Part shown: positions 39,741 through 62,938 of the stretch, in pieces | Numbering within the stretch: position 1 is the first letter of the stretch | Layout: every line of letters starts with the position of its first letter | Assembly (NCBI GenBank): GCA_034359265.1 | Contig: CP136890.1 | Span: forward strand, 89,987,501 to 90,051,500 | Direction: 5' to 3' | DNA length: 64,000 bases | Origin: Canna indica | Lineage: Eukaryota; Streptophyta; Magnoliopsida; Zingiberales; Cannaceae | The notes under the pieces: generated by a model | What the model was told of the DNA's origin: nothing | The model's database searches: none | Seen by the model: only the letters and a program-made list of their open reading frames with translations | Made by a program: the position numbers and the translations under genes

Positions 39741-41276
39741 ATGTCTGGTCGTGGTTATCGACGCAGGAGAGTTTCGGAGTCTCCGATCGGTGAGACTCCA
39801 GCACTTACTCATGCTGCTGATCCTCCTGTTGCTGATCCTCATGAGGATGATACTGCCGAGGCTAGTACATCCAGACGTAGGCGGCCACGCGGGCCGAACA
39901 GGTGGCAGCCTCCACCAGCCACAGAGTCACGTAGATTGATTAGCGTGATTGGGGAGCGGTAATATATCATGAATTATGAATCATTACAAATTCATTATAT
40001 CATAATATAATATTAAAATTTATTTTTGTTGTGCAGGTTCGAGCAAGAAGAAGTGCCGAGGAGCATTTCTTCTACTATTCGACGATACATGCACGGGGCA
40101 TGGCCTACGTGGTCTCACGTGCCTAGCGAGCACGTCGACATGTTATGGCGCGAGTTTGAGGCACGTATTATTATTATTTTTTACATGCATGATGATATAT
40201 TAATATTAGTACTGATATTATTATTTTGCAGGCTCGCTATACATGGGCCGAGGACCAGAGGCCCTTCATTTACGCTGCCTGGGAGGCTATTTCCCGGGCA
40301 AGGTACAACGGGCAGCTGGGGCAGGCTCGGTCCCAAGCGATGGCCCGAGCTGGGACCACTAACATCGCGGAGACTCGGGGATACGACCCCGGTTGGATTA
40401 CTCCGGATATATGGGACCAGCTCGTGGGGATATGGTCGACGGATCGATGGCAGAAGGTTTCTCGGAATGCGGCTAGAAATCGCATGTCGGGGGGAGCAGC
40501 GCGTCAAACCGGCGGCTCTATTGCATTTACAGTGCACGCGAACCGTATGGTAAGTATATCTTTTAATTATATATTTTATTTGTTATTATGTGTACTAATT
40601 AATGTATTTGTTTTGTAAATGTAGACGACGGTGTCGGATGACGGGACTGTCCAGCGACCCTCCCCGATGGCGGTGTTTGAGCGGACTCACCGTCGAGCAC
40701 ATGGGACGGGGGAGTACATCCACAACCGCGTTGCATACATTATGGTAATTATATATTTGTTTAAATTATTCATTATATATTTATAATTTAAGTTTTATGA
40801 TAAATATTAAACAAAAAATCAAACTCGAGTAGGAGACCTACAGCCAGACGGTGGTGCAGCGCGGGGGTACCCCCGAGGACTTTGACGCAGCATCGTGGGT
40901 CGAGGCCGCAGGTGGCTGGGACCATGGCCGCGTATATTGCTTCGCAGATAGTGGTCATGCGCGAGCCGTACTAGGGCCACTTGGGGCACCGACCCCTCCG
41001 GTCGCTGGTGAGCGGCCGTCCACCTCTAGATCCAGTTATGATCATAGTAATAGGATAAGGACACTAGAGGAGACGGTCGCGCGTCAGACTGAGATGATGG
41101 AGCGCCAGAGTCAGACGATGGCGAATATAGAGGCTATGCTACGCAACTTGTCAGGTCATCCCGAAGCAGTCATCTCTTCGGCATCATCTAATCCATCGTC
41201 CTCGAGTCAGTCCACGCCGGTGTACACTCAAGCGCTCCAGACCCCGCCATATAATCCAGACCATCCTCCATCGTGA
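39741..41276 (+). CDS. CACTA ORF1 protein (plant transposase Ptta/En/Spm type), intact
   Basis: Five exons: 39741-39958, 40037-40160, 40232-40549, 40625-40744 and 40833-41276. Phases agree throughout, giving 407 aa. Introns 1, 3 and 4 are GT-AG; intron 2 needs a GC donor (GAG|GCACGT). It has a basic, Arg/Pro-rich N-terminus (SGRGYRRRR, SRRRRPRGPNRW). The conserved core includes WPTWSHVP and DMLWREFEARYTW, the block GGAARQTGGSIAF, and FERTHRRAHGTGEYIHNRVA. A C-terminal coiled-coil segment follows (LEETVARQTEMMERQ). Proteins of this type are the DNA-binding partner (TNPA-like role) that recognises subterminal repeats. Unlike the neighbouring transposase it shows no lesion. The start could instead be 39724 in another frame, but only 39741 joins the exons. 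Confidence 0.85.
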
Positions 41277-41932
41277 TCGTGAGATTTTTTGTTTGGATAT
41301 TGAACTTGTTTAACTTATTTTGTTTGGATATTGATACTTCAATTTTGCATTTGAATTGTTTTTATACTATCGTGGATAATTATCAATATAAATATAATTG
41401 TTTTGATGTATATCTTGGTGTGTTTGTGATGTGTGAATGAATGTGTGTATGAGGGTATGGGTGTGTGAGTTATGTATCAGATAAATGTATCAATGTATCA
41501 ATAGAAATTTGAAAATTTCAAATTTTCTGTCTGCAGGTATACGTCATCAGCAACGGCTTTCCCACGGGCGTCCGTGGGAAAGCCGTTGCTAAAAGTGTAT
41601 CGAAAGCCGTTGCTGATGACCTACAGCAACGGCGTTTTACTAACGGTGTTGCTACGGACTCAGCGGCCGTTGCTATTAATGTTATCAGCAACGGCTCCGG
41701 GTCTGTGGCAAAACCGTTGCTGATAATAGTTTTAGCGACGGCCCGAGCGGCCGTTGCTGATAATATTTTGAGCGACGGCCCGAGCGGCCGTTGCGGAGCC
41801 GTTGCTAAGTCATCAGCAACGCGACTTTCTGTCACGGCTCTATTGCAACGGCTCGGCCGTTGCTGATTCTCTTCAGCAACGGCTCAGCAACGGCATCAGC
41901 CGTTGCTGATGCCCATTTTTCTAGTAGTGATT

Positions 41933-43547
41933 ATCTCTTCTTCTATAAACTGGATATCTATCATTGAGGATATCTGTCTACAAACTTATTTGGAAAATAT
42001 CGTATACATCTACCATCTTGTGTACAATGAGATTTTTTTTGTGTAGCACCACACGGGCCATGCATCATTAAATCCATTACCGATTCATAGTAATGAGGAT
42101 CAGTCGATTTCGGAGAGACACTCACTGACCCTTTTGGTGGTTTTTAAGTTTTTCTTTTTTCTTCTCCAGATTCTTATAGGATCACCCTTGATATGCTACA
42201 TCTCCACTTTCGATGTTATTTGGAATTTGTATTGGGGAATTTAAAGAAACATGATATATGGAGATAAATATAAAGTTAAAGAGACGAGATATTGGAATTT
42301 GATCAGCTAAATCTACACATATATATTGTGTATATATTAACAAATATTTAACTAAAATTTAAAACAAATCAAACAATACAATAAATAGATAAATCATTAA
42401 TTATTTCGTATTTTTATAAAATAATAGTTTTATGATAGTTTAATAATATTTTCATAAGATATATATTAACTATGATATATATATGCAACATTTTGTATAT
42501 TTTCTAGAGGTCTAGGATTCAAACCTAGTATGACTTTCTATCTTATATATATATATATATATATATTGATAGAGACATAGTCGTATTTCTTATCATCCGT
42601 ATTTTGATGAAATAATATGTTTATGATATTTTAATAATATTTTTTAAAATAGATTTGTTCGATAATTTGTCGGTATTTTCTAAGATATATTGTGTAGGCA
42701 TTAAAAATAATAAAATAAAATATTACACATTTTAATAAATCTAATAAAGAGAAATGTGATTAAATTATTTATATTTTTATAAAATAATATATTTTTAAAA
42801 TAATTTAATCATGTCATCATAAGATATATTATGAATAAGGAGAAGCTAAAATATATTCAGCTTTGATGGTGTATACCAATAAGTTTTTCGTAATTAAATC
42901 ATTCTTATTTTTATAAAATAACATATTTCTAAATCAAATTTAATTTTGTTATAAAAAATACAACATAAATAATATTATAAATTCAATTTTATAATAAATT
43001 TATTTTTTATACTTAGTTGTTATATGCGTAGTTGAGAATTTATTTTTATGATTAATATATGTTTTAAGTATTTGTTACTATATGTAATCATATTTTAATA
43101 AAATAATATTTCTATAATAATTTATCAAAAAGTTACTATATGTACGCAGTTTATTGGACTAAATGTTATTATATATAATCGTATCAAAATAAAATAATAT
43201 TTTTATTAGCTTTATTAATTGCTCCCTACAGTTGTTTTTTAAATTTTAATTTTTCCTTTGATATTTAATTTTTAATCAATGTACCTTTAATTCTGTTGCT
43301 ATTTTTGAATTTTTTTTAATTTTTTTTTGGAAAAAAACTTATTCTTCCTTTTAATTAAATACCTCATTTCTCTCTCTCATCTAATTAAATGTAATTTAAT
43401 TAAATATCATCTCTCTGCCTAAGGAAATATACGAACTTGTTACTAATGTACTATTTAATATTTTTGTATTGCTAAATATGAAGAGTATAAATTGCCACTT
43501 GGCATATTTTTTATCATGACACTTGGCATGATAAGAAGGTTAGAGTG

Positions 43548-43584
<37 letters not shown>

Positions 43585-43640
43585 GTGTGAACATTGTAAT
43601 TCCATCTAGCAGTGCTAAGGATATTTAAGTAATGATTTTC
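41933..43640. other. AT-rich remainder of Helitron B
   Basis: After the CACTA, the first 60 bases continue the Helitron replicase region. The rest is AT-rich without a readable domain. (TA)n tracts lie near 42548-42566 and 43550-43580. Confidence 0.5.
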
Positions 43641-43719
43641 TTTTTTTTACATAATAAAATAAGATTAAAATTACACACTTACTACACCCATTTACATCAA
43701 GATTATTAATACCCAACAA

Positions 43720-44580
43720 ATTTGGGGGCAGTCATCCTCCCAAACAAAATTCCTTTGGCAGTCATGCTCAACAGAATACCCTTATCGCACACTATGTTCT
43801 AAACTAATTGGTCTGAAGTCACGTAATGCAAGCTCCCTTTGATTTTGGAATCAACGCCAATAAGGCCTTTGTTAATACTGTAGATTTCTCTAGGGTTGTC
43901 ATGGAGCTCATCGAATACATTGAGCAGTTCTTGCTTAACGAGGATTCAAAAAGTTCGAAACAATTCCGTCGCTACTCTATTCGCCGGCCCAGGTGCTTTA
44001 TATCTCCTCGTGTTTTTTTTATGGCCTCATGAATTACATCAACAGTGAAAGTGTTAAGAAATTAGTAGGTCTAATTCATCCCAAAAGTTAGTTTATGATG
44101 AGAGAATTGCTCAAACTATTTAAAGATTACTTTGGCCATATTTTTGACCAATGTGAAACTTTAACACACCTCTCTCACGCCCAGAATTAGACATCTGGAG
44201 CGTGGAGTTTTGCAGGACTGGACATCTGCGGATGACACAATATTAATCACACAATTGATTTTGATACTATGTTAAAAAATTAGTGAGCTTAACTCATCTC
44301 AAAAGCTAGCTCATAGGAGGAAAGGATTGCTCCGCATCTAAGTTCATCTCGTTGACTTGATGTGCTGGTTCACTTTGAGAAGTGGCTTCCTACGAGTTTC
44401 CAGTAGGCCATGTAGAAATTTCTAGAAAAAAGTTAGTTTGAATCTCCTCAATCATATGTATCCAATTTTTGTCTCCTTTTCATGGAAGCACACCAGTGGA
44501 AAAACCTTGTATTCCTATCTCCCTACTTAATCCAGATTAGTGTCGATTTGGAAAATCAACGCAACATAAATTACTATTTC
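43720..44580 (-). pseudogene. LINE fragment (reverse transcriptase region) interrupted by a TRIM
   Basis: On the minus strand, the left part (43720-44035) reads TKALLALIPKSKGACIT and, one frame over, DFRPISL, the conserved start of plant LINE reverse transcriptase. The right part (about 44460-44560) reads GDRNTRFFHWCASMKRRQK, the usual segment between endonuclease and RT. A TRIM (44052 to about 44330) lies between them. Frameshifts and stops are present; only a short part of a LINE remains. Confidence 0.7.
44052..44330 (-). mobile_element. TRIM retrotransposon, fourth array-type copy, truncated
   Basis: The complete LTR is 44052-44166 (115 bp), TGTTAAG to TTTAACA. The internal region keeps CTCACGCCCAGAATTAGACA and CTGGAGCGTGGAGTTTTG. 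A diverged PBS complement (44257-44269) abuts a second LTR from 44270 that fades out near 44330. It has no MITE insertion, so it shows the original uninterrupted LTR. Confidence 0.8.
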
Positions 44581-44599
44581 AAATTGGAACCAAATAAGG

Positions 44600-45212
44600 C
44601 AACGCTAGAATACCACTTGTAAAACTGCAAAGGATAGATATTCATGTAACCACAAACCCAATGGCTAGATCATGTAATATTTATCTTCAAATCTCCTTGA
44701 AGACTTTAAGGAAATAAGTGGGGCCACATTAAATTTCACAGCCATCTAAAGGTGAACATATTTCCAACTTAACATGAGAATAGTTCTAGAAATATGGAAG
44801 TTGGTAACAAAAAACAGAAACACATAAGCTGCTTGAATTAAACCAAGTTAAGGTTATATGACCTCAGTGATAAAAAAGAGGTCATGGGTAATTTGGTGTA
44901 ATTCCCAAGTGCTAATAATGAGCATGTTTCAACAAATGAAATTGGGACCATGATTTCAAATACTGACTTTTGCTAGCATTTAGTTGTCTGAATAAAGACA
45001 AATATGAAGTAGGTATTCGTTTTTTTTATTTTATAATCTTCCATTGATACAATATATAGCCAATATTCTGCTAGTCTAACAAGTAGTTGAAATCAGTAAG
45101 CCTAATCATCACAGCGTAAACCATTTTTTCTCCCTTTCTTCCTTTGCACCTGGAGAGAGGCAGTAAGCCTAATCATCACAGCATAAACCACAAAAATAAA
45201 CTTGCTGATGCT
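44600..45212. other. 3' flank of the receptor-kinase gene
   Basis: This stretch contains the probable 3' untranslated region of the minus-strand kinase gene. A short direct repeat (agtaagcctaatcatcacag) occurs at about 45094 and 45163. No gene is visible. Confidence 0.5.
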
Positions 45213-49416
<4,204 letters not shown>

Positions 49417-51416
49417 ATCTCTCTTCTTCTAGGCATGAACAAATTCACTTTAATAGAGAATGAGAAAGCAATTGTTGGAGAGAGAGAAAAATTTACCAAA
49501 AATTCCTAAAATTGCCAAGTCAGCCATGTTGAATTGTGAAAGTGATGATGAAAGATACGCGCGAAGCTTCGTTGCAATTCCTAAGCTCCATATAATTTTT
49601 TCCACGCGTGAATCAGTGAGGGAAGAAGAGCTTGTTAACCACGTATCCATCACTTCAAACTGAACAGTACTTGTCAGTGCGGTTCAGTTCTGCATTCAGC
49701 GTGGCATTTCGTCGAACAGAAGATATGAACTAATCAAAGAATAGGAATATAGGATGTCTAGCTTAGCTGTCTGGTGCCTGCAATAATAAATGCAGGACTA
49801 ATCATATCATCCTACCATCGGTTTTGCACAGAATTTCCACACGACCAGTTAACAAATGAATTGACATGTGAACATTGACCTGGTTTGTAGACACACTTGA
49901 TTATTATAATATTAAGAGTTCTTGACTGAAGTCCTCTAGTAACTTCTCAGAAAATTATACTACTGAACATTCATGTGGTGGGTGGGGGGGGGGGGGGGTG
50001 GGGGCCTCTATGGATACCTGTAGACTCGGAACCGGTTCCACACGACCAGTTAACAAATGAATTGACAGGTGAACATTGACCAGGTTTGTAGACACACTTG
50101 ATTATTATAATATTAAGAGTTCTTGACTGAAGTCCTCTAGTCTCCACCGTGACTTCCGTGACTTCTCAGAAAATTATACCACTGAACACTCACGGGGGGT
50201 TGCATGGATACTTGTAGACTTAGTCAAAGTCTCCACCGTGACTTCCGTGACTTCTCAGAAAATTATACCACTGAACATTCACGGGGGGTTGCATGGATAC
50301 TTGTAGACTCGGAACGGTTGGGATTACCAAAAAAATAGGATAAATTTTAAGTAGATTCGAATTAAATTCAGTAAGGTTCGAGACAAAAATTAAAAAATCA
50401 ATTAAACTGATTCTGATTCCAACATATCAAGTATCCGAACCCGAAATCGAAACCAAAACTTGTTCTAGAACATGTTAAAACCTGATTTGGAATTTGTACC
50501 ATAAAATTTATTTATTTATAAATTCCAATAGATATCCGAAACTTATATTTCAGAACATTGTAAATGAACAAATTTCAATAAAGTACCCGTTCCAAAATCT
50601 AAAAATCAATTCTATACATAATAAAAAAAATACATGTACGCGGACCTACTCACCCCTTACATTCCCTTACATGAGTCCAACCTTGCCTACTCAAAATTCC
50701 AAAAAGAAAAAAAAAATCCAGTATATATATATGCCAAAACAACCAACTGATATTCACCGGTTCGAACAAGACCTGCAAAGTATCAGCTAATGTCGGCTAT
50801 TCCTAAGTTTGACAAGTACCGGTCGATAGGAATCTTATAGTGTCAATTAGTGCCAATCCTACCCATACAAATTTGATGCTCTGGGAAACCAACAGATGTA
50901 CACAAACCTTCAACATTGAAACAGCAAGAGATAGTATTCAAAATTTCTAAATGCCATTACATCAGAGGCATCACCAGGAGAGAACAGCAACGCGCAATTT
51001 TAGGAGAAACATTTGCTTATGGCACTGTAAAAGAATGAACAAGCCGGCAACATTTGCAGAAACAGATGCATAAAGATGGGTGCTAATGAATTTGCATAAA
51101 CCAGTACAAGTTTGGGTTACCAGTCAAATGTGCATTATAAACAAGACTTCAAAGTGATAAAATTGAGGTAACACAATGTCGCACATAGAACATTAATTAC
51201 TCCAACAATGACGTGCTCTTAGGACTCTAAGAAAAGGTACGTGATCAAGAAGTCAGGTACTTGATTACAATGAAGAAGAGAAACCAATCGCCGGATGCTT
51301 CCATGAATTGCTAAAGCTGTCAGTTGATTAATACACCAACCTGGATCCTTAATTGGAGCGAAACACTACAAGAAAGGATAGTTGCTGTTCGGTATTCATT
51401 TTCAGGAATGTAATAT
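49417..51416. other. Intergenic region between the WAK and ROP genes
   Basis: It contains the WAK promoter and the ROP 3' flank. Two nested direct duplications lie at 49835-50310 (separate entry). I see no further gene. The stretch near 50500-50780 is AT-rich with only short open frames. Confidence 0.5.
49835..50310. repeat. Nested direct duplications upstream of the WAK gene
   Basis: A segment of about 105 bp starting TTCCACACGACCAGTTAAC occurs at 49835 and again at 50037. A second segment of about 90 bp starting CTCCACCGTGACTTCCGTG occurs at about 50142 and 50231. A poly-G run lies at 49982-50004. The blocks are nearly identical, so the duplications are recent. Confidence 0.85.
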
Positions 51417-58745
<7,329 letters not shown>

Positions 58746-58764
58746 CTTCATATTAAAGCAAAAG

Positions 58765-59202
58765 TCAACTCGGGCCGACAGCCAAAAGGTCGAGATACAA
58801 AATCCGCTCAAGCTCCGGAGGGCGAACCAAGGACCAGATAAATTGATCCATGTGCATCCGAGCCCAGCTTGCTACTCGGTGGATAATTTGGTTACCATCT
58901 CGTCTCACAAAATAAAACCCTACACAATTACAAATGTTCTTTAAGTGTAAAATATCGGAAACAATAGTATTAATGCACCAAGGGATGGACGAGGAACCTC
59001 CCAACGCATCTATCAGTACTTTACAGTCGGATTCAATTACACAAGGGCCCAAATTAAGATCATATGTCGTCGAAAGTGCAAATTTTATCGCCAACGCTTC
59101 TAAGTAAAGTGGATTATCCCCGTTCAAAAACTTTCCACAAGCCTGAATACATCTTCCTTGATCCTGTCGAATTACATAACCAATGACACATGTATTATCC
59201 AA
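58765..59202 (-). pseudogene. LINE RNase H domain
   Basis: The fragment contains CVIGYVIRQDQGRC, LEALAIKFALSTTYDLN and ESDCKVLIDALGG, then FYFVRRDGNQIIHRVASWAR. The conserved acidic residues and the His of plant RNase H (RVT_3 type) domains are present: E in LEALA, D in ESDCK and the R-D-G-N-Q-x-x-H motif. It continues upstream out of frame. Confidence 0.85.
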
Positions 59203-59219
59203 AAGTGATCCATCATAAA

Positions 59220-60980
59220 TTATTTTAAATTAAGCCCAACTCTGGGGTTCCATATAGTGCGGGTTCTACAAATTTCATTTCTAACCTCAGACCAGAGCTT
59301 CACCTCCTGGTTGGAAGTGAAAGCTAAAATCTGGTTCATAAGGCATCCAGGGGTAGGCTGCCAAGCTTTGTGCATCGTACGATTCCTAGCGTGCCAAATA
59401 AACCAGCAAGATGTAGCAACTAGGGACGACCGATCTAGACTATATATTGAACCTACAACTAGAGGAGTCAAGGACCCAACCACCCGTAGACCAATCGAAT
59501 CTATCCAGAAGATCAAAATCAATCCTAATAGAAAGCAAGGCCCATAAGGAGAAAATAAAGGGACAAAAGAAGAAAAGATGGACAATAGACTCAGGGTCTC
59601 AAGAGCACAACAAGCAAGACCCAATCGACCTCAGCCCAATCCTAGCTAGCCTATCCCTAGTAGGAAGGCGTTGGTGGAGTAGCTTCCAGTTAAACACCTT
59701 AATCTTAGGGGCAATAGAAAGAGACCACAAGGACTTCCACATGAGGTCAGATGGTGGCTCAAGCTGGTCATGGCTTCTGAGGTAGCGATACGCTGACTTA
59801 GCGGTAACTCTACCATCTGGAAGGCCCTCCTAGATAAAGGTGTCATCATTGGTGAGCATAGCTAAGTGAACCCACATTATATAATCCCCCAAAATCGGAC
59901 CAAATCAGTCGAAGCACTGATGGGCATCCCAGCAATTGTTATGCATTAAATCTTTTACCTCTGATGAAGCATCAATTTCAGATATGTTGATATAAGTTGG
60001 CTTAAGAGCAAACGAAATATCTAACATCCGGCGATCGCATAAAATCGAGGTACCATTACCATAAAAGATTTTTTTTTAAATCCAGAAAGAAGAGATAACA
60101 AAACATCAAAAAAGAGGCGTCAGCTCCAAGAACAATTAGTGTTCCTAACCGCCCCCATAACCACTCTATCATACTTAGCGCCCACAAGATTAAACCAAAT
60201 AGAGAATGTCCTATTTAAGTACCCAAGCGAGCGCTTGGTCTGAAGGGAGGCCGACTGCGCATGGATGTCAAAATCCCTAAATCACCATAATCACGGGGAA
60301 GGGTAAGCTTATCCCACGCGACAAGGTGCATCGCTTTATTAATTGCCAGACCAAAGAAATTTTCGAACAGTGGAGTCTATTTTGTCCAACAAGCCCTTAG
60401 AAGCCCATGTTACTAAGAGACAGTGCAAAGGCAGGGCTCTAAGGACCGAGTTGATAAGGACATCACGGCATGCTTGGGAAATCAAGGAGGATTTCCAAAT
60501 ACTAAGCTTGTTTTTAATCCCATTAAGGATGAATTTGAGACTGCTAGCGCTAGGTCTACGCGGGGCAATCATAGAGCCTAAATATTTAAAAGGGAAAAAA
60601 CACTGATGAATGTTCAGGCAACTACAAATATGGCCAACCACCTGCCTAGAAGTATTTTTCGGAAAGAAGATTTGAGATTTGTTGAAATTGATTTTTTGAC
60701 CAGAAAAATTAGCATATTGATTAAAAATGTGTTGAATAGTGGCTAAACTTTTCCTGATCGCTCTGAAAGTGAGGAGAATATCATCGGCATACATAATGTG
60801 GCTAATGAGAGGACCATTTCTAATTTTAAAAGGTGACAAGTCACGATTGGCCACAACTATATCTAACATCGAGGTCAGGCACTGGGCCAGTAAGGACGTA
60901 AAGGTACGGCGACAAGTAAGGGTGAGCATGGACCGCAGGGGCGGAGCTACTCTTGCAAGATGGGGGGCAACTACCCCCAT
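59220..60980 (-). pseudogene. LINE reverse transcriptase C-terminal part and zf-RVT region
   Basis: At 60339-60934 the fragment has LTSMLDIVVANRDLSPFKI, GPLISHIMYADDILL with the catalytic YADD, the thumb region KINFNKSQIFFPKN and the typical FPFKYLGSMIAPRRPS. The first residues of the open frame come from the inserted hAT. The zf-RVT/linker region (59220-59849) is broken into frames and includes CWFIWHARNRTMHKAW. Confidence 0.85.
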
Positions 60981-61623
60981 TCAATTTTTATTTTTTTTCT
61001 TATATATATATATATATATATATCTTTTTACGATTTTGCCCCCCTCTATTTTAAAAATTACCCAACTATCCTCAAATTTCATTTACTTTTTTTTTTCTTT
61101 TCTGATATGTAACCCCCCGTCCCCTCCCCATCTCCCTGATACGCCTCGTCCTGTCGCTGATCGCTCCTCAAATCCCCAATCCCCATCTCCTGCCGACTGC
61201 CGTGCCGATCGACGATCGCTCGCCACGTGCTCCGGCGTCCACTCGCCTGAAGAACCAACTGTCGTGACGCAGTCCGCGACTCCGCGTCTGCCCACTTGCT
61301 TGAAGAGCCGGTTGCCGTCCGCGACTCCGCCCACTCGCCTCGCCTGAAGAGCCGACTGTCGTCCACGACTCTGCGTCCACCCACTCGCCTCGCCTAAAGA
61401 GCTGGCTTGGCTGCGTCTCCGGTGTTCTCTACTCGTCCTGAAGAGCTTAAGTTGATTTCATTGTTTGATTGCTTGATTTCAATTAATTTATATATGATGT
61501 GATGAATTATCTTTTTGTAAAAAAATTCTTGCTTTTTCATGTACAATAATATCGTTGATAATTTGGTATTTGTTCATTTGAGAGTCTGCCCCCCTCTAAT
61601 TTGATTTCTAACTTCGCCACTTA
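60936..61623. mobile_element. Second hAT-like element nested inside the first
   Basis: It starts CAGGGGCGGAGCTAC and ends GAAGTTAG-like (inverse TAAGTGGCGAAG), with imperfect ends. The 8-bp target duplication is atggaccg (60928-60935) and ttggaccg (61624-61631). It has the CCCCC-rich subterminal words and the GC-rich, CGCCTCGCCTGAAGAGCC-repeated interior seen in hAT leaders (compare 5030-5460 in the 4780-8033 element). There is no transposase gene, so it is an internally deleted derivative. Confidence 0.8.
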
Positions 61624-61937
61624 TTGGACCGGTTAACCGGTCCATTAACTTCAGTTTTTGAAAATTATTAACCGTAAATAAGTTCATTAACTTTGGTTAA
61701 TCGTCATTTCGGTTTCAGTTTTTTCGGTTAACCAATAAAAAAATTTAACCTATAAGCATAACATTATACAAATCACATATGGAAAAAACTCCAAATAAAT
61801 ACCGAATCTTCATTGGAAAAAAAAGGAAAAAAAATGAAACTACTTGAGCCAAGATAATGTTATGCAAAATTAATAATTTATTTTTAAAAAATAATAATAA
61901 TTTTTTTTTAATTTTTTTTATAGTTTATAAATCATCA

Positions 61938-61940
<3 letters not shown>

Positions 61941-62021
<81 letters not shown>
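61941..62021. repeat. (ATT)n microsatellite
   Basis: This is about 27 TTA/ATT repeats inside the outer hAT-like element. Confidence 0.95.
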
Positions 62022-62027
<6 letters not shown>

Positions 62028-62335
62028 ATATTAAAATTTAATAAATTATATTGAACCAGTCAATTAGCCGAAATCGGTGTACTTTTTAAATTGTGCACCG
62101 AACCGAAAACCGAAAACCGATTTTGTTAAAAATATAAACTGAAATCGAAAAAATCGATTCGATTAACCGCAAAAACTAGTTCGATTTCGAACCGATTTTC
62201 CGATTAACGAAAAAATTAGTTTTTTTTCTCACCCCTAGTGACAAGGGGTCTCCCAGTCGAAGCCCATTAGTCGAAGTAAAGAAAGGAGATTTAGTACTAT
62301 TGACTAGACAAGAAAAGCTAACCGAAGATAGGCAA

Positions 62336-62938
62336 GCATTAATTCAATTTTGAAATTTACTAGAATAATATATTTAATAATTGAAATCTTCGTGTCATTT
62401 ATCACCTCATATTAAAAATCAAATTATTTGTTCAAGTTCTCTATAGTTTTATTAATTTTTTAGTCACACTTGGTGTATTTTTCTAAATTACTAGGTCACA
62501 TGTTTTTTTTCTTCAGATTACTAGGTTTAAGTACTTACAAAGAAGATACTTTATATATCTATTATTTGATGTGTTCTTTTGTTTGTTTTGTTTTATCTCT
62601 TTTGCAATATGACTTTCTAGTAAAGCCAGCAATTATACTGTTTTGAAATTATATTTTGCAGCACATTAAAATTTAGAAATTATAAAGTTTTGAAATGCTG
62701 ATATTTACTTGTATTTCAATAATTTTTCAATAAGATGCTTAAATAATTCAATTATTTTTGTGCTTTCATTTGATAAAATGAATCACCGTACCCAAGCAAT
62801 CAAACTAATTAAAAGATTCATAACGGGTAAATGTCGTTTCCCCATGAGCTTGTCAAGTCCAGCGAACCCATTATCTAGGGGTTGAGTCGATAAGAGGGAT
62901 GAACCCGCACCACCCCAAGATGGCACTCAACCTCCTTG
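62336..62938. other. AT-rich DNA between LINE and edge CACTA
   Basis: No gene is seen. The last 110 bases (62828-62935) are compositionally balanced and contain GAACCCGCACCACCCC, but no domain or splice signal can be recognised. Confidence 0.45.

Larger units (their letters stand above)
34836..41929 (+). mobile_element. CACTA (En/Spm) transposon
   Basis: The element is 7094 bp. It begins CACTACTAGTAAC and ends CTAGTAGTG; the inverted ends share CACTACTAG. The 3-bp target duplication is ATT (34833-34835 and 41930-41932). After removal, the flanks rejoin to the sequence found intact in Helitron A around 32075-32165 (attatctcttcttctata...), a paralogous empty site. Subterminal regions (about 34858-35140 and 41540-41912) hold many CAGCAACGGC/GCCGTTGCTG motifs in alternating orientation, the usual transposase-binding arrays of the family. 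Two genes, TNP2-type and ORF1-type, lie on the plus strand. Confidence 0.96.
32873..43590 (-). mobile_element. Decayed Helitron B, split by a CACTA element
   Basis: The 3' end (left) is clear: CTAG at 32873-32876, then the hairpin ACCCGCGCAATGCGCGG at 32884-32900, read on the minus strand as hairpin then CTAG before T. The probable 5' end, near 43590, again carries CATGACACTTGGCATGATAAGAAGG, as in copy A, followed by a (TA)n tract. Without the CACTA it is about 3.6 kb. It matches Helitron A in order, but with independent deletions; for example, the 29490-29900 block of A is missing in B. All reading frames are broken. Confidence 0.65.
60917..62237. mobile_element. hAT-like non-autonomous element inserted in the LINE
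   Basis: It starts TAAGGGTGAGCATGGACCG and ends TTTCTCACCCCTA, with ends related to the hAT-type terminus TAGGGGTGAG. The 8-bp target duplication is gcgacaag (60909-60916) and gtgacaag (62238-62245). Across it the LINE reading resumes in the conserved GLRLGDPLSP motif of reverse transcriptase, confirming the insertion. It contains a second hAT-like element and a long (ATT)n tract, and ACCGGTTAACCGG/AACCGAAAACCG words at the ends. Confidence 0.85.
58746..62335 (-). mobile_element. LINE retrotransposon, 5'-truncated and interrupted
   Basis: It reads on the minus strand from about 62335 to 58746 and is interrupted at 60917-62237. Reverse transcriptase, zinc-binding (zf-RVT) and C-terminal RNase H regions are readable in order, as in plant L1-type LINEs with an RNase H domain. 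It is 5' truncated: the RT fingers and endonuclease are missing. A (TA)n tract adjoins its 3' end. Numerous frameshifts and stops make it inactive. No target duplication was found. Confidence 0.85.

Noticed and set aside
61857..62054. Poly-Leu ORF
   Set aside because: It is a translation of the (ATT)n microsatellite.
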